A DNA stretch of 64,000 bases, taken from NCBI GenBank assembly GCA_038144195.1, contig JAYQNH010000002.1, forward strand, positions 1,054,001-1,118,000, in the 5' to 3' direction. How positions within the stretch are numbered: position 1 is the stretch's first letter; every line of letters begins with the position of its first letter. Origin of the DNA: VMDJ01 sp038144195. GTDB lineage: Bacteria; Pseudomonadota; Gammaproteobacteria; Chromatiales; Chromatiaceae. Shown here one piece after another: positions 13,264 through 22,999 of this stretch. A model generated the notes under the pieces. The model was not told where the DNA came from, did not search any database, and was given only the letters and a program-made list of their open reading frames with translations. The translations under genes and the position numbers were made by a program.

Positions 13264-14229
13264 ATGCAGCAGCTGCTATCTCTTTTATCAGACGGTAAGT
13301 TTCATTCAGGTGAAGCACTTGCTGAAGTGATGGGGTGCACGCGTAGCGCAGTCTGGAAGCAGGTTGATAAACTTCGCCAAGTCACCGGTCTCACTGTCGA
13401 TGCGGTGAGCGGACGAGGTTATCGTCTACGCCGACCCATTGAGCTTTTGGATTCATCGAAGATTGAATCCGTGGTAGCAGAGCAACAGCTTGATTGGCCA
13501 GAAGCATTCACTTTAGTGGCATCAATCGAATCGACCAATGCCATGGCGCAACAAGCGCTTGCAGAAATGACAACGAAATCTGCAGCATGGTTGGCTGAGC
13601 ATCAATCAGCGGGTCGTGGTCGCCGCGGTCGGGTATGGCAATCGCCTTACGGCAGTAATCTTTATTTTTCATTAGCCTATCGTTTTGCTTTACCCATTCA
13701 TCAATTAGCGGGCTTAAGTTTGGCTACCGGTATTGTGATCGCTGAGGTACTTAAATCAGCAGGTCTTAAAACGCCCCAACTTAAGTGGCCGAATGATTTA
13801 TATGCGGAAGATAAAAAGCTCGGCGGTATATTGATCGAAGTTAGTGGCGAAGCCACGGCAGGTGCTATGGCGGTGATCGGTGTGGGCATCAATATTGATC
13901 ATCAAAGCTTAGATCAAGACTCTATCGATCAACCAATCACAAGTTTGCATGAACAGCAGGTCGCAGAAAGTCGCAATGTGTTGGCAGCACAGCTCATAGC
14001 GAGCGTGACACGTATGGCAAAAGACTTTGAGCAAACAGGTTTAAAAGGTTTTGTGGATCGCTGGCCGGCTTTTGATGCTTTTAAAGATCGTCGTGTGGCA
14101 TTAACTGGACCTGGTATTGCGCATTATGGTATTTGTCGTGGTGTCGCTGAAGATGGCGGCCTGCGTTTAGAAACAGACTCGGGTGAGCAAGTCTTTTATG
14201 GCGGCGAGCTCAGTCTTCGCTTAGGCTAG
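13264..14229 (+). CDS. birA: Biotin-protein ligase / biotin operon repressor
   Basis: The 321-residue protein is a bifunctional BirA. Residues 1-60 form a winged helix (LAEVMGCTRSAVWKQVDKLR) that binds the biotin operator. The ligase domain follows, with the biotinyl-AMP loop SAGRGRRGRVW near residue 115, then LKWPNDLYAEDKKLGGILIE and VIGVGINID. A C-terminal SH3-like domain closes the protein. It attaches biotin to the acetyl-CoA carboxylase carrier protein. It lies just before coaX, as in Pseudomonas. The frame is intact. Confidence 0.97.
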   Translation: MQQLLSLLSDGKFHSGEALAEVMGCTRSAVWKQVDKLRQVTGLTVDAVSGRGYRLRRPIELLDSSKIESVVAEQQLDWPEAFTLVASIESTNAMAQQALAEMTTKSAAWLAEHQSAGRGRRGRVWQSPYGSNLYFSLAYRFALPIHQLAGLSLATGIVIAEVLKSAGLKTPQLKWPNDLYAEDKKLGGILIEVSGEATAGAMAVIGVGINIDHQSLDQDSIDQPITSLHEQQVAESRNVLAAQLIASVTRMAKDFEQTGLKGFVDRWPAFDAFKDRRVALTGPGIAHYGICRGVAEDGGLRLETDSGEQVFYGGELSLRLG

Positions 14230-14233
14230 GCAG

Positions 14234-14932
14234 ATGGCGACCTTACTCATCGATCATGGCAATACCAATGTAAAGTTTGCACTGCTTGAAAACGGGCAGG
14301 TCAAATCATGTCCGCGCCAAGGCGTAGATCACTTGGTTGATGCGTTAGCACTCTCCGAGGGTGATGTCTGGTTGAGTTCAGTCGGTGATGCAGCACTCCG
14401 AGAGCGCATTGCTGCTCAATGTGTCGGCATGGCGAGAAACTGTCATCGCATCAAAATCGAAAAACATGCTGACAAGCTGATGACGCGCTACGATATTCAG
14501 ACGATGGGAGTCGATCGCTGGTTGGTGTTACTCGGTTGTCATCAGCGAAAACTGTATCCCTGTGTCGTTGTCGATAGCGGCACCGCCACAACGATTGACC
14601 TAATGAATGCCCAGGGTGAGCACGAGGGTGGTTATATTTTGCCTGGCCTATCACTGGCGAAATCAGCGTTGACGTCAAATACCTGCATTCCGGGGCAGCC
14701 AGAGCTTGCGCAACACGTTAAAATACCGGCTAGCACTGCTGAAACGATGAGCTTTTCGATGCCAGCTGCAACCGCAGCCTTAGCAGAGCAGTGCACTTCA
14801 AGCTTGGCAAACAACGCGATGATTATTTTGACCGGTGGTGGTGCAGCTGCACTATCAGCTCATTTGTCGTCGCCAGTAATCCAAGAAGACCAATTAGTTT
14901 TTGAAGGATTAGCCGCATTGGCTAATAAATAA
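14234..14932 (+). CDS. coaX: Type III pantothenate kinase
   Basis: The 232-residue CoaX phosphorylates pantothenate in the first step of coenzyme A synthesis. The ASKHA-fold phosphate motif DHGNTNVKFAL is at residues 7-17. MGVDRWL near residue 94 and VVDSGTATTIDLM near 111 are the substrate and metal sites, and ILTGGGAA lies near the end. Type III kinases are not feedback-inhibited by CoA. The spacing from birA (four bases) and to the SPOR gene (one base) indicates one operon. Confidence 0.96.
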   Translation: MATLLIDHGNTNVKFALLENGQVKSCPRQGVDHLVDALALSEGDVWLSSVGDAALRERIAAQCVGMARNCHRIKIEKHADKLMTRYDIQTMGVDRWLVLLGCHQRKLYPCVVVDSGTATTIDLMNAQGEHEGGYILPGLSLAKSALTSNTCIPGQPELAQHVKIPASTAETMSFSMPAATAALAEQCTSSLANNAMIILTGGGAAALSAHLSSPVIQEDQLVFEGLAALANK

Positions 14933-14933
14933 A

Positions 14934-15819
14934 ATGCGCGTTATCGTTTTTGCCTTAGTGGCATTGAATATTGTGATTGCTGTGGTGTTTGAGGTTTGGA
15001 AAGACCCGAGTAGCACAACGAAACAGCCGCCCGTCAATGTGGGTCAGTTGCGCTTAGCTCATGAGCTGACAGCTGCCGTGCCTGCGCCACTGCAAGCCAA
15101 TCCCTGAAAAATTTATTTCGTCTGCGCCTGCTGTTGATAACGCGGATGCTCCGTTAATTGCGGTACTAACTGAAGCGCCTGTCGTACAAGCTGAAGTTGA
15201 AAAGCCCCAGCCAGTCGTTGAAGCAAAAGCGCCTCAAGTAGAAGTTAGAACTATCAAAGCCAAGCTTTAGTTGAAGCCGTTGTTGTTGAGCCTCAAGATC
15301 ACTCAGCTAAAGGTTGAACCCGTTGTTGAGCCGGCACCTCAAGCACCCTTAGATGAGCCAGTGGCAGAAACCGTGGCGATTGAACCTGTGTGTTGGGTAA
15401 GCGAAACCAAGCCAAATAAAGAGGCCTTCGAGTCGATCACGTTGCCAGAAAGTGTGAGCTTGTTGAGTACCGCATCAACTAAAGTGAGTTCTATCAATGG
15501 CTATAAGGTGATCGTGCCCGCACAAGAATCGCGCGAAGCCGCAATCAAAGTGGTCGAGCAGCTCGCTGAAGGCGGTATCACTGATGTGTGGCGCTTCCGC
15601 AAAGGTGAAATGATCAATGCGATCTCGTTGGGTATTTTCTCAAAGGAAGAAACTGCCTCTGAGATTGCGGCAAAAGCGAGCGCATTGGGTATCTCAGCAG
15701 ATGTGTTGCCTCGAAATCGCACCAAAACGACTTGGACTGCGATTTTCAAAGGTAACCCAGATTCGCAAGCTGCCTTGGAAGGTTTAGTTGGTAAGGTTTC
15801 ACAAGTAGTTTGCGAATAG
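14934..15819 (+). CDS. Membrane-anchored SPOR-domain protein (frameshifted)
   Basis: The ATG at 14934, one base after the coaX stop, starts a protein with an N-terminal membrane segment (VIVFALVALNIVIAVVF). A long linker rich in Pro, Val, Ala and Glu follows, then a C-terminal SPOR domain at about 15490-15780 (INGYKVIVPAQESREAAI through GITDVWRFRKGEM and LGIFSKEE). The linker is split by at least three frame changes, near 15106, 15260 and 15315; each frame in turn gives the same biased composition. SPOR domains bind denuded glycan strands at the division septum. Birth in the birA-coaX operon matches Pseudomonas. The repeated GTTGAAG/CCTCAAG units may have promoted errors. Confidence 0.85.
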
Positions 15820-15861
15820 CTTGCACCAGCCGCATCTCGGCACTAAAATGCGTCCCTCTTA

Positions 15862-15937
<76 letters not shown>

Positions 15938-15942
15938 AACAT

Positions 15943-15989
15943 CAATAAACCCATAATCCCGAGTAATTTCGTGGGTTATGGGTTTATTG
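15943..15989 (+). terminator. Long hairpin after tRNA-Thr
   Basis: CAATAAACCCATAA pairs perfectly with TTATGGGTTTATTG, with three further pairs beyond one bulged base and an 11-12 base loop. It lacks a clean T-run, so it may terminate weakly or act in tRNA 3' processing. Confidence 0.6.
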
Positions 15990-16039
15990 CTTATATAAGA
16001 TCTCAATATTGAATTTGAGCTTATTTCTAGGAGTAAACA

Positions 16040-16336
16040 ATGAGCGATCTTCCAGAACGTGATGGCGACGGCTATCTGTTGGACATGAATGAGTGGACCC
16101 CTGAGATCGGCCGCGCGATGGCTGAAGCAGATGGTGTTGAGCTGGATGATGCGAAGTGGTCTCAAATCGAAGCTGCGCGTCAGTACTACGAAGATGAGAA
16201 CGTAGTGCCTGCAATTCGTAAGTTCGCAAAATACATCAAGATGGATCAGAAAGAAGTCTTCAAAATGTGGATGACAGGTCCTATGAAGCCAATCACCAAG
16301 TACGGCGGCCTACCAAAGCCTACCGGTTGTGTGTAA
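16040..16336 (+). CDS. tusE: TusE/DsrC-family sulfur relay protein
   Basis: The 98-residue protein has the DsrC fold and ends in the family signature LPKPTGCV, with the sulfur-carrying Cys next to last. The second DsrC cysteine, ten residues earlier, is absent. This marks it as the TusE type, which takes persulfide from TusBCD to MnmA for 2-thiouridine in tRNA, and not as the partner of a sulfite reductase. An AGGAG site lies seven bases before the ATG. It stands alone, with its own terminator. Confidence 0.92.
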   Translation: MSDLPERDGDGYLLDMNEWTPEIGRAMAEADGVELDDAKWSQIEAARQYYEDENVVPAIRKFAKYIKMDQKEVFKMWMTGPMKPITKYGGLPKPTGCV

Positions 16337-16352
16337 TCGCTGATCGATCCTG

Positions 16353-16378
16353 AAAAAGCCGCCGAAAGGCGGTTTTTT
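16353..16378 (+). terminator. tusE terminator
   Basis: CCGCC/GGCGG with a GAAA tetraloop, between an A-run and a T-run, 17 bases after the tusE stop. Confidence 0.88.
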
Positions 16379-16475
16379 CTTGTCTAAACAACGCTTTTGG
16401 GCTGCTCGGCGCAGGCTTTTCCGGTATTCTTGCGCCCTTATTTTTCACCCCCTCTAAATAGTTTCGGAGCACCTT

Positions 16476-17567
16476 ATGGGTTTCAAATGCGGCATCGTGG
16501 GCCTACCAAATGTGGGTAAGTCGACCTTATTTAATGCGCTAACCAAAGCGACCATCGCGGCGGAGAACTACCCATTTTGTACCATCGACCCAAACGTCGG
16601 CATGGTGCCACTGCCTGATCCACGTTTAGACAAGCTCGCGGAAATTGTTAAGCCACAGCAAGTACTGCCAACCACCATGCAGTTCGTGGATATCGCGGGC
16701 CTCGTAGAAGGTGCATCAAAGGGCGAGGGTTTGGGTAATAAATTCTTGGCCAATATCCGTGAGACCGATGCGATTGCTCAAGTGGTCCGTTGTTTTGAGA
16801 ACGACGACATCATTCACGTTTCTGGCAAAGTTGATCCATTAGCTGACGTTGAGGTGATTAACACCGAGCTAGCCTTAGCGGATATGGAAACCGTCGAAAA
16901 AGCCCTGCAGCGTGCGACCAAGCAAGCGAAGACCAATGACAAGAAAGTTATTGCCTTTAAAGAGCTACTCGAGCGTGTTGCAGCTCAACTTAACGATGGC
17001 ACAGCGGTACGTCGTATGGGCTTAAGTGATGACGAGCTAGCTTCCCTCAAAGAGCTGCATTTACTGACTATCAAGCGCACCTTGTATATCGCTAACGTGA
17101 ATGAAGATGGTTTTGAAAACAATCCACACCTCGATGCGATTCGACAATATGCCGAAGATGAAGGCGCACAAGTGGTGCCGGTATGTGCAGCCATCGAAGC
17201 CGAGCTTGCGGTAATGGATGAAGAAGATCGAACCGAATTCTTAGCCGAGATGGGCTTGGAAGAGCCGGGCCTCGATCGTGTTGTACGTGCGGGATACGCC
17301 TTACTTGATCTGCAAACCTATTTCACGGCCGGTGTGAAAGAGGTGCGTGCATGGACCGTGCGTGTTGGTGCGACAGCGCCGCAAGCTGCTGGCGTGATTC
17401 ACACGGACTTTGAGCGCGGCTTTATTCGTGCGGAAGTGACCGCGTATGACGATTTTGTAGCGCACAAGGGTGAGCAAGGCGCTAAAGAGGCTGGAAAACT
17501 GCGCTTAGAGGGTAAGGATTACATCGTCAAAGATGGTGATGTGATGCATTTCCGCTTTAACGTCTGA
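16476..17567 (+). CDS. ychF: Redox-regulated ATPase YchF (OLA1 family)
   Basis: The 363-residue Obg-like ATPase opens with the P-loop GIVGLPNVGKST (residues 6-17). The G3 region is DIAGLVEGASKGEGLGN. The usual guanine motif NKxD is replaced by NVNEDG near residue 208, the form that makes YchF prefer ATP. A C-terminal TGS domain follows, ending KDYIVKDGDVMHFRFNV. YchF binds ribosomes and is linked to oxidative-stress control. The frame is intact. Confidence 0.97.
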   Translation: MGFKCGIVGLPNVGKSTLFNALTKATIAAENYPFCTIDPNVGMVPLPDPRLDKLAEIVKPQQVLPTTMQFVDIAGLVEGASKGEGLGNKFLANIRETDAIAQVVRCFENDDIIHVSGKVDPLADVEVINTELALADMETVEKALQRATKQAKTNDKKVIAFKELLERVAAQLNDGTAVRRMGLSDDELASLKELHLLTIKRTLYIANVNEDGFENNPHLDAIRQYAEDEGAQVVPVCAAIEAELAVMDEEDRTEFLAEMGLEEPGLDRVVRAGYALLDLQTYFTAGVKEVRAWTVRVGATAPQAAGVIHTDFERGFIRAEVTAYDDFVAHKGEQGAKEAGKLRLEGKDYIVKDGDVMHFRFNV

Positions 17568-17618
17568 GGCCGATAAATTGACACAGCGCGGGGTTTAGCC
17601 TATATTCTCGCGCCTTCT

Positions 17619-17695
17619 GGCAAGGTAGCTCAGTTGGTTAGAGCACCGCACTCATAATGCGGGGGTCGGCAGTTCAAATCTGCCCCTTGCTACCA
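17619..17695 (+). tRNA. tRNA-Met (CAU), probably elongator
   Basis: A 77-base cloverleaf with anticodon CAT at 17653-17655, acceptor GGCAAGG/CCTTGCT closing with G1-U72, and an encoded CCA. It is not the initiator type (no C1-A72 mismatch and no GGG/CCC anticodon stem pairs). An Ile tRNA with modified CAU is not fully excluded. Confidence 0.9.
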
Positions 17696-17719
17696 AACAA
17701 ATCCTTCGGGATCAAAGAG

Positions 17720-17747
17720 ATAGCCGCTTATAGCGGCTATTTTTTTG
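17720..17747 (+). terminator. Terminator after tRNA-Met
   Basis: ATAGCCGCT and AGCGGCTAT form a perfect nine-base stem with a three-base loop, followed by a T-run. Confidence 0.9.
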
Positions 17748-17830
17748 CCTCAAAAAAAGTTCGCTATTTTCTGACTCCTTGGTTATATTTAGTTTCACAT
17801 CTTTTCATGGAACGAAATAAGGAGCCCCAA

Positions 17831-18689
17831 ATGGACTTTCGTACCGCTTCAATCGCTGGCGCAATCGCGCTGACATTCTCAACTTTTAGCTTTGCACTTG
17901 ATCTTCAGCCTTAAACCACGAAAGGTGCGCCGGTAGGTAAGACCATTTTTCTCTTGGTCGCGTTAGTGCGGATGCGAGTACAGCCAATGAAAACTCAACA
18001 TCAGTTCGCTTGACCCATTATTTTGATTTAGCGGGTCGTCGCGCCGTTGTGGATGCTAAGCAGTTTTACAGAGGTATTGAGCCAAAGGGCGCAACAAAAG
18101 CAATATCTGGCCAAACTGAAGAAAAAGGTGTCTCAGCTCTAGCTTTTGGTGGTGGCGTTTATCTTATCGATGATAAAGCGGCAGGTGATTATTTATTAGC
18201 TGGCATGTTTGTCGTTACCCCAACAGGTGAATATAACTCAACAAAAACTGTCAATGCAGGTGAAAATCGTTACACCTTTATTCCAAAAGTTGCGTATCAC
18301 ACGTCATTAACGGAAAGAATTGATATGGCGGTTTCTGCGGATGTAAGTTTTTACACCAAGAATGATAAATATAAGCTTCCAACGTTTATTTATGGCGGAG
18401 TGCAAAAGCAAAAGAAAGATCCGCAGCTTAATACTCAAGCGTCTTTTATGTATGCGGTAGATCCGACGCTAAATTTGAACACGAGTATTTTTTATCATGA
18501 AGGCGGAAAAACTAAACATAGCGTTGCCTCACCATTGGATAAGAAAACCGAAAACACCCAAGCCAGCGTTGGCTTCTGCAAGATCACCGATGTCGGTGCC
18601 TTCAGTGTTAGCTAAAAAAAGACATCAATCATGTCAGTGGCACTGAGTTGAACTCTCAGTGGGACCTTAAATGGAAGATCGCTTGGTAA
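17831..18689 (+). CDS. Outer-membrane MetA-pathway-like transporter protein (frameshifted)
   Basis: The ATG at 17831 encodes a signal peptide (IAGAIALTFSTFSFA, cut before LDLQP). The frame then breaks near 17913. The mature part resumes from about 17962 (GRVSADASTANENSTSVRL) and runs to 18615. There a run of seven As explains one last shift to KKDINHVSGTELNSQWDLKW and a stop at 18687. The middle shows the pattern of the 'MetA-pathway of phenol degradation' beta-barrel family: FVVTPTGEYNSTKTVNAGEN then RYTFIPKVAYHTSLTERIDM. Such proteins may pass hydrophobic molecules through the outer membrane; the substrate here is unknown. It is flanked by terminators and stands alone. Confidence 0.8.
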
Positions 18690-18693
18690 GAAC

Positions 18694-18721
18694 AAAAAAG
18701 CCACCGAAAGGTGGCTTTTTT
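18694..18721. terminator. Bidirectional terminator
   Basis: AAAAAGCCACC and GGTGGCTTTTT with a GAAA loop, lying between the rightward outer-membrane gene and the leftward SulP gene. Confidence 0.92.
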
Positions 18722-18726
18722 ACGTC

Positions 18727-20788
18727 TTAGTTGTCGTATTTTTCTCTTAAATAGTTGAGAGCCGTTTGTTTGTCGGTAAAGAAACACTCACTGCCGAGTG
18801 AGTCAACGAGTCCGCATTCTTCAGCAATCTTACGGACTTGGTACTTCAATCCACTAAACATTAAGTAAACGCCTACATCAGCGAGTCGTCCTGCAACCTC
18901 GCGAATCTTTTCCTCACCTGATGCGTCAATGCTATTAATGCCGCTACCGACGATTAAGATAGCTTTAGCTTTTGGAAATTTTGAATGTGCTTCGAGTATG
19001 GCATCTTCAAAATAAGCGACATTGATAAATGAGAGTGAACCATCAAAACGAACGGGTACGTAGTTTTGACTGATCGGTTCGAGATGGTTTGCTTTGATGC
19101 CACCTAAGGTGCCATCAGGTTTACGTGACACAATCTCAGCGCGTGGTTTCATTGTACTCACTAGGTAGTGCAGTACCGTTAACGCCACACCAAACAAAAT
19201 GCCGTTAGCAATGGCTGGGGCCATAATTAAGGTTGCAAAGAAGGTTGTGATGCCAATTAAGGCACTCATGCGGTCGATCTGCCAGGCTTGAATCAGTGGC
19301 TTTGATGCGTATCAAGCTGAATACAGCCATCATCACGATCACGGCAAGTACGGCTTGAGGCAGGTGATACAGATATTCGGTAAAGAATAACAACACCAGA
19401 ACAACCGCTAGCGCGCTGACGATGGCAAACAGTCCGGTCTTGGCTCCAGTTCTGGCAGCAACTGCAGATCGCGAGAAGGAGCCACTAACGGTATATGAAC
19501 TAAAGAAGCTACCTGCAATATTTGCAAGACCTTGGCCGATGAGTTCTTTGTTGGTGTTAACGCGTTCACCGGTGTTGGTAGCGATCGCTTTGGAGATCGA
19601 TGTGGCTTCCATGAAGCCAATCAGTGCCATAACGATAGCCGCAGGGAAGAGCGACCAAACTAGCTCCCATTCAACGGTTGGTACAGCAAAGCTTGGAAGA
19701 CCTTCTGGTATTTCACCAACAACATTGCCACCTGCTGATAAGCGCACCATGCCACTACTCACACCATCAAAGCGCCAACGTGTGCTGCTATCTTCGTTAA
19801 CGGGTGTTGCCGAGAAACTCAATTCGTTATTGCCGTTGTAGTAGCTGTATAACTTTAGTGAGTGAAGTTCTACGCTGAGGTTGACGACTTCTTTTTTAGC
19901 TTCATCTAAGTTGAATTGCAGCCCAGGAATTTCTGCACGCAAGGCAGCGGCTTTGTCGACGGACTTAAGCGCCTTTTCGGTTTCTAAACGATCTGCTTGT
20001 TGCGACAAGCTAGAAATGCGTTCTGTTAATGCATTCCGTTGGCTGTTCGCGTTATCAAAGCGTTGGAGCTTATCGCGTGCAACTTGGTCGTTGATGTTAG
20101 CAATAGGTACGTTGATTTTATTTTCATACCCAACTAATGCGCTGACAATTGTGGCGATAGCAACAGCAATGAGTACACCGGGAAGTTTTGGTTGATGCTT
20201 ACGGAGTTGCGCTATCAAGATCCATGCGCCTGCACCAAATAACAATGTGGGTAAGTGGAAGTCCGGGATCTGTTCCAACACGCGCCAAAGGTCGGCAAGA
20301 TAGTTATCGGTGCGTGGAAATGGCACGCCAATAACTTTACTTAATTGGGAAAGTCCAATGATTAATGCTGCTGCGTTGGTAAAGCCAATGATAACTGGGC
20401 TTGAGAGCAAGTTAACGATGGCACCTAAGCTCAGAGCGCCGAGAGTTAATCGCAAGACACCCACCATTAAGGCAAGCATCACAGAAAGCTGTATAAAAGT
20501 GTCGCTGCCAGGTGTTGCAAATGGAATCAGTGCGGCTGCGGACATCAGCGACAACATGGCAACTGGTCCAGTGTGTAGCTGACTACATGATCCCCAAAGT
20601 GATGCGATGATTACGGGGATAAAAGACGCATACAAACCATAAACCACAGGTAGCCCGGCGAGTTGTGCATAAGCCATACTCTGAGGCACTAAAACAAGTG
20701 CAACCGTGATGCCTGCAAGAAGGTCAGCTCGGATGCCATCTTTCCCCATTGGGAACCAACGAAGGAAAGGTAGGAAATTGTGCAACAT
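18727..20788 (-). CDS. SulP-family anion transporter with STAS domain and coiled-coil insertion (frameshifted)
   Basis: The N-terminal part is a clear SulP transporter: DLLAGITVALVLVPQSMAYA, AGLPVVYGLYASFIP and LHTGPVAMLSL. Later come IPEGLPSFAVP and GFMEATSISKAIATNTGERV, with about a dozen membrane segments. A frame change near 19295 separates this from the last helices and the C-terminal STAS domain (FINVAYFEDAILEAHSKF, VGSGINSIDASGEEKIREVA). Between GYENKINV and VGEIPEGLPS sits an extra block of about 120 residues, mostly charged heptad-like helix (see findings). The family carries sulfate, bicarbonate or dicarboxylates, and I cannot choose among them. The start at 20788 (MLHNFLPFLRWF) gives the usual N-terminus; 20836 is an alternative. 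Confidence 0.9.
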
Positions 20789-20912
20789 AAGAATCAAATT
20801 CTTTAATGAAAATAGGTGTGTAGCGTATGAAAACAAGCGAGTTAGAGCTATCAGCTAATACTTTGCGTAACTATTGCTTATTATCTATGCATTAAGTTGT
20901 CATCCATTGAAT

Positions 20913-21590
20913 ATGACCTCAAGTCCATTCCGCTTAGCCCTGAAACACTCTTTACCGGTCATGCTGGGGTACATCCCGTTAGGCATGGCTTTTGGTGTAC
21001 TTTTTCAGAGCTTGGGTTATGCCTGGTGGTTGGCGTCACTCTCAGGCGTGATGATCTATGCAGGCTCCGCACAATTTCTGGCGGTTGGCATACTCGCATC
21101 AGGCTCGGGGTTGGTCGAGGCGTTTCTTGCGACCTTGGCAATCAATGCGCGCCATGTGTTCTATGGCTTAACCTTAATTAATCGGTATTCCTTATCTGGT
21201 TGGCGGCGCTGGTATCTGATCTTTGGTTTGACCGATGAGACCTATGCTGTCGTGACGCATAACGAGGTGCCGATTGAGCAGCGGCAGTCTTATTATTTTT
21301 CGGTCACTTTGTTGAACCATTCGGCATGGATTACGGGCTGCGCACTTGGGGCGGGTCTTCAGTCAATATTCTCGTTCAACAGCGAGGGCTTTGAATTTTC
21401 GATGTTGGCGTTATTTTTAGTCTTACTGATTGATCGCGTGCGACAACTCCAGCATGTCCCTTATGCGTTTTTGGCAGCTGTCATCGTGTTTGTTAGCTGG
21501 CTCGTGTTGCCTGAACAATTTTTGCTCTTGAGTCTGATGGGTATCTTGATGATCTCGTTGTTGGGATACCGTAAAGAGGCAGCGATATGA
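20913..21590 (+). CDS. AzlC-family branched-chain amino acid exporter, large subunit
   Basis: The 225-residue membrane protein has the AzlC layout: a first segment with LPVMLGYIPLGMAFGVLF, then MIYAGSAQFLAVGIL, and AINARHVFYGLTLINRY, which holds the conserved NxRH motif. GLTDETYAVVT follows. AzlCD pairs export branched-chain amino acids or analogues. The ATG at 20913 fits the family N-terminus better than the upstream in-frame start at 20874. Its end overlaps azlD by four bases (ATGA), so the two subunits are made together. Confidence 0.93.
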   Translation: MTSSPFRLALKHSLPVMLGYIPLGMAFGVLFQSLGYAWWLASLSGVMIYAGSAQFLAVGILASGSGLVEAFLATLAINARHVFYGLTLINRYSLSGWRRWYLIFGLTDETYAVVTHNEVPIEQRQSYYFSVTLLNHSAWITGCALGAGLQSIFSFNSEGFEFSMLALFLVLLIDRVRQLQHVPYAFLAAVIVFVSWLVLPEQFLLLSLMGILMISLLGYRKEAAI

Positions 21591-21904
21591 CAACAGCTGA
21601 GCTAATTTTGTTTTTTGCGGTGATGGGGCTCGCAACCTTCATCACTCGAGCAACGCCCTTTGTGTTGTTGAAATCACATAAAGATTCACGACTGCTGCTT
21701 CATTTTGGACGTGTGCTACCGGTGATGATATTGATGGTCTTGGTGGGCTTTAGTGTGATTGGTTTGCTTGATGCGCAGGGCAGTCGACAGGCTTTGCTGG
21801 CGATTGCTATGGTCATTACAACGCTTGTACACCTTATTTTTCGACAAGCAATGGTTAGTATTCTCGTTGGTACTGCAGTTATGTGTTGGGTATACAGTGG
21901 TTAG
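21587..21904 (+). CDS. AzlD-family transporter small subunit
   Basis: This 105-residue hydrophobic protein has three to four membrane segments and the AzlD signature near its start (AVMGLATFITRATPFVLL), followed by FGRVLPVMILMVLVGF. It forms the exporter with the overlapping AzlC-like protein. No regulator of the Lrp type lies next to the pair. The frame is intact. Confidence 0.93.
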   Translation: MTTAELILFFAVMGLATFITRATPFVLLKSHKDSRLLLHFGRVLPVMILMVLVGFSVIGLLDAQGSRQALLAIAMVITTLVHLIFRQAMVSILVGTAVMCWVYSG

Positions 21905-21950
21905 GTTGGTGATATCTGGCTTTATCACGTATACGATAGGTTGAGTGGTT

Positions 21951-22995
21951 ATGAAAGTTAATTCATTAGGATCAAGTTCTATTGATGTCTCAGAGGTCTG
22001 CTTAGGCAGCATGACGTGGGGCACGCAAAATAATCAGCAAGATGCGAATGCGCAAATAGAGTTTGCGTTGGATCGAGGCGTTAACTTTATTGATACCGCA
22101 GAGATGTATGCGGTGCCGCCAACGCCTGAAACTTACGGCACTACCGAATCAATTATTGGAAATTGGATTGCGGAGAATGCTTCACGACGCGATGAGTTTG
22201 TTTTGGCAACGAAGATTGCCGGTAATGGCTTACCTTGGATTCGACAGGGAAAAGATATTGATACGGCAGCGATTAAGCGATCGATTGATGATTCTTTAGT
22301 GCGTTTACAAACCGACTATATCGATCTCTATCAATTGCATTGGCCTAACCGCACCTCACCACATTTCGCAAAACATTGGCCCGGCATGCTGACTTTTTCT
22401 GAGGTGGATGCTGCGGCACATGAAGCAGGTATGTATGACATTTTATGTGCTTTGGATGATGCGCAGCAGGCAGGCAAGATTCGCGAGTTCGGACTGTCGG
22501 ATGACACGCCTTGGGGTATCAATACCTATATCAAGTTAGCTAAGCAGCATGGCTTGCCGCGTCCGGTATCGATTCAAATGAATTTAGTTTGCTGCACACC
22601 AAGGACTGGCCATACCTGATTGAGAACTGTGTGCATGAGCAAGTCGCTTATCTGCCGTGGTCGCCATTAGCGGGTGGTGTGCTCAGTGGTAAGTACATCG
22701 ACGGTGCGCGCCCTGAGGGTGCGCGTTGGTCAAAGGCGCAACGTTTAGGTTTGTTTCGTGACACTGATCAGGTGAATGCGGCGGTGAAGCAATTGGCGCA
22801 GTTAGCGCCGAACATCAGATGACAACCGCTCAGCTTGCTTTGGCGTGGTGTGCCCAAGTTGATGGGGTGACCTCAACCATTATCGGAGCGACCAACCTGC
22901 AACAGCTTGAGGACAATATCGCAGCCTTTGAGTTCAGCTTGTCGGATGGGTTGCTCGATGAAATGGGTAAGCGTGCTTACCCATTGCCGTTTTAA
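21951..22995 (+). CDS. Tas-like NADP(H)-dependent aldo/keto reductase (frameshifted)
   Basis: The protein closely follows the E. coli Tas pattern: VCLGSMTWGTQN, then FIDTAEMYAVPPTPET with the catalytic Asp and Tyr, LATKIAG with Lys, and DLYQLHWPNR with His. The frame breaks at about 22583 (one A lost from CAAAATGAA) and again near 22812 (one C lost before ATCAGATG). The C-terminus then runs TTAQLALAWCAQV and IIGATNLQQLEDNI to a stop at 22993. Total length of about 347 residues fits Tas. The family is a TIM-barrel aldo/keto reductase; Tas was found as a suppressor of tyrosine auxotrophy. The physiological substrate is unknown. Confidence 0.9.
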
Positions 22996-22999
22996 ACCT

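Noticed and set aside
15110..15420. The repeated GTTGAAG/CCTCAAG words in the SPOR gene as a CRISPR or tandem-repeat array
   Set aside because: The units are irregular in length and spacing and encode a Pro/Val/Glu/Ala linker, common in SPOR proteins.
16040..16336. DsrC partner of a dissimilatory sulfite reductase, which would suggest a sulfur oxidiser
   Set aside because: The second conserved Cys is missing and no dsr or sox gene is near. The TusE role in tRNA thiolation is the better reading.
17931..18010. Separate small genes at both ends of the MetA-like gene
   Set aside because: The signal peptide fragment and the KKDINHVSG tail fit one protein once single-base shifts are allowed, so they are not independent genes.
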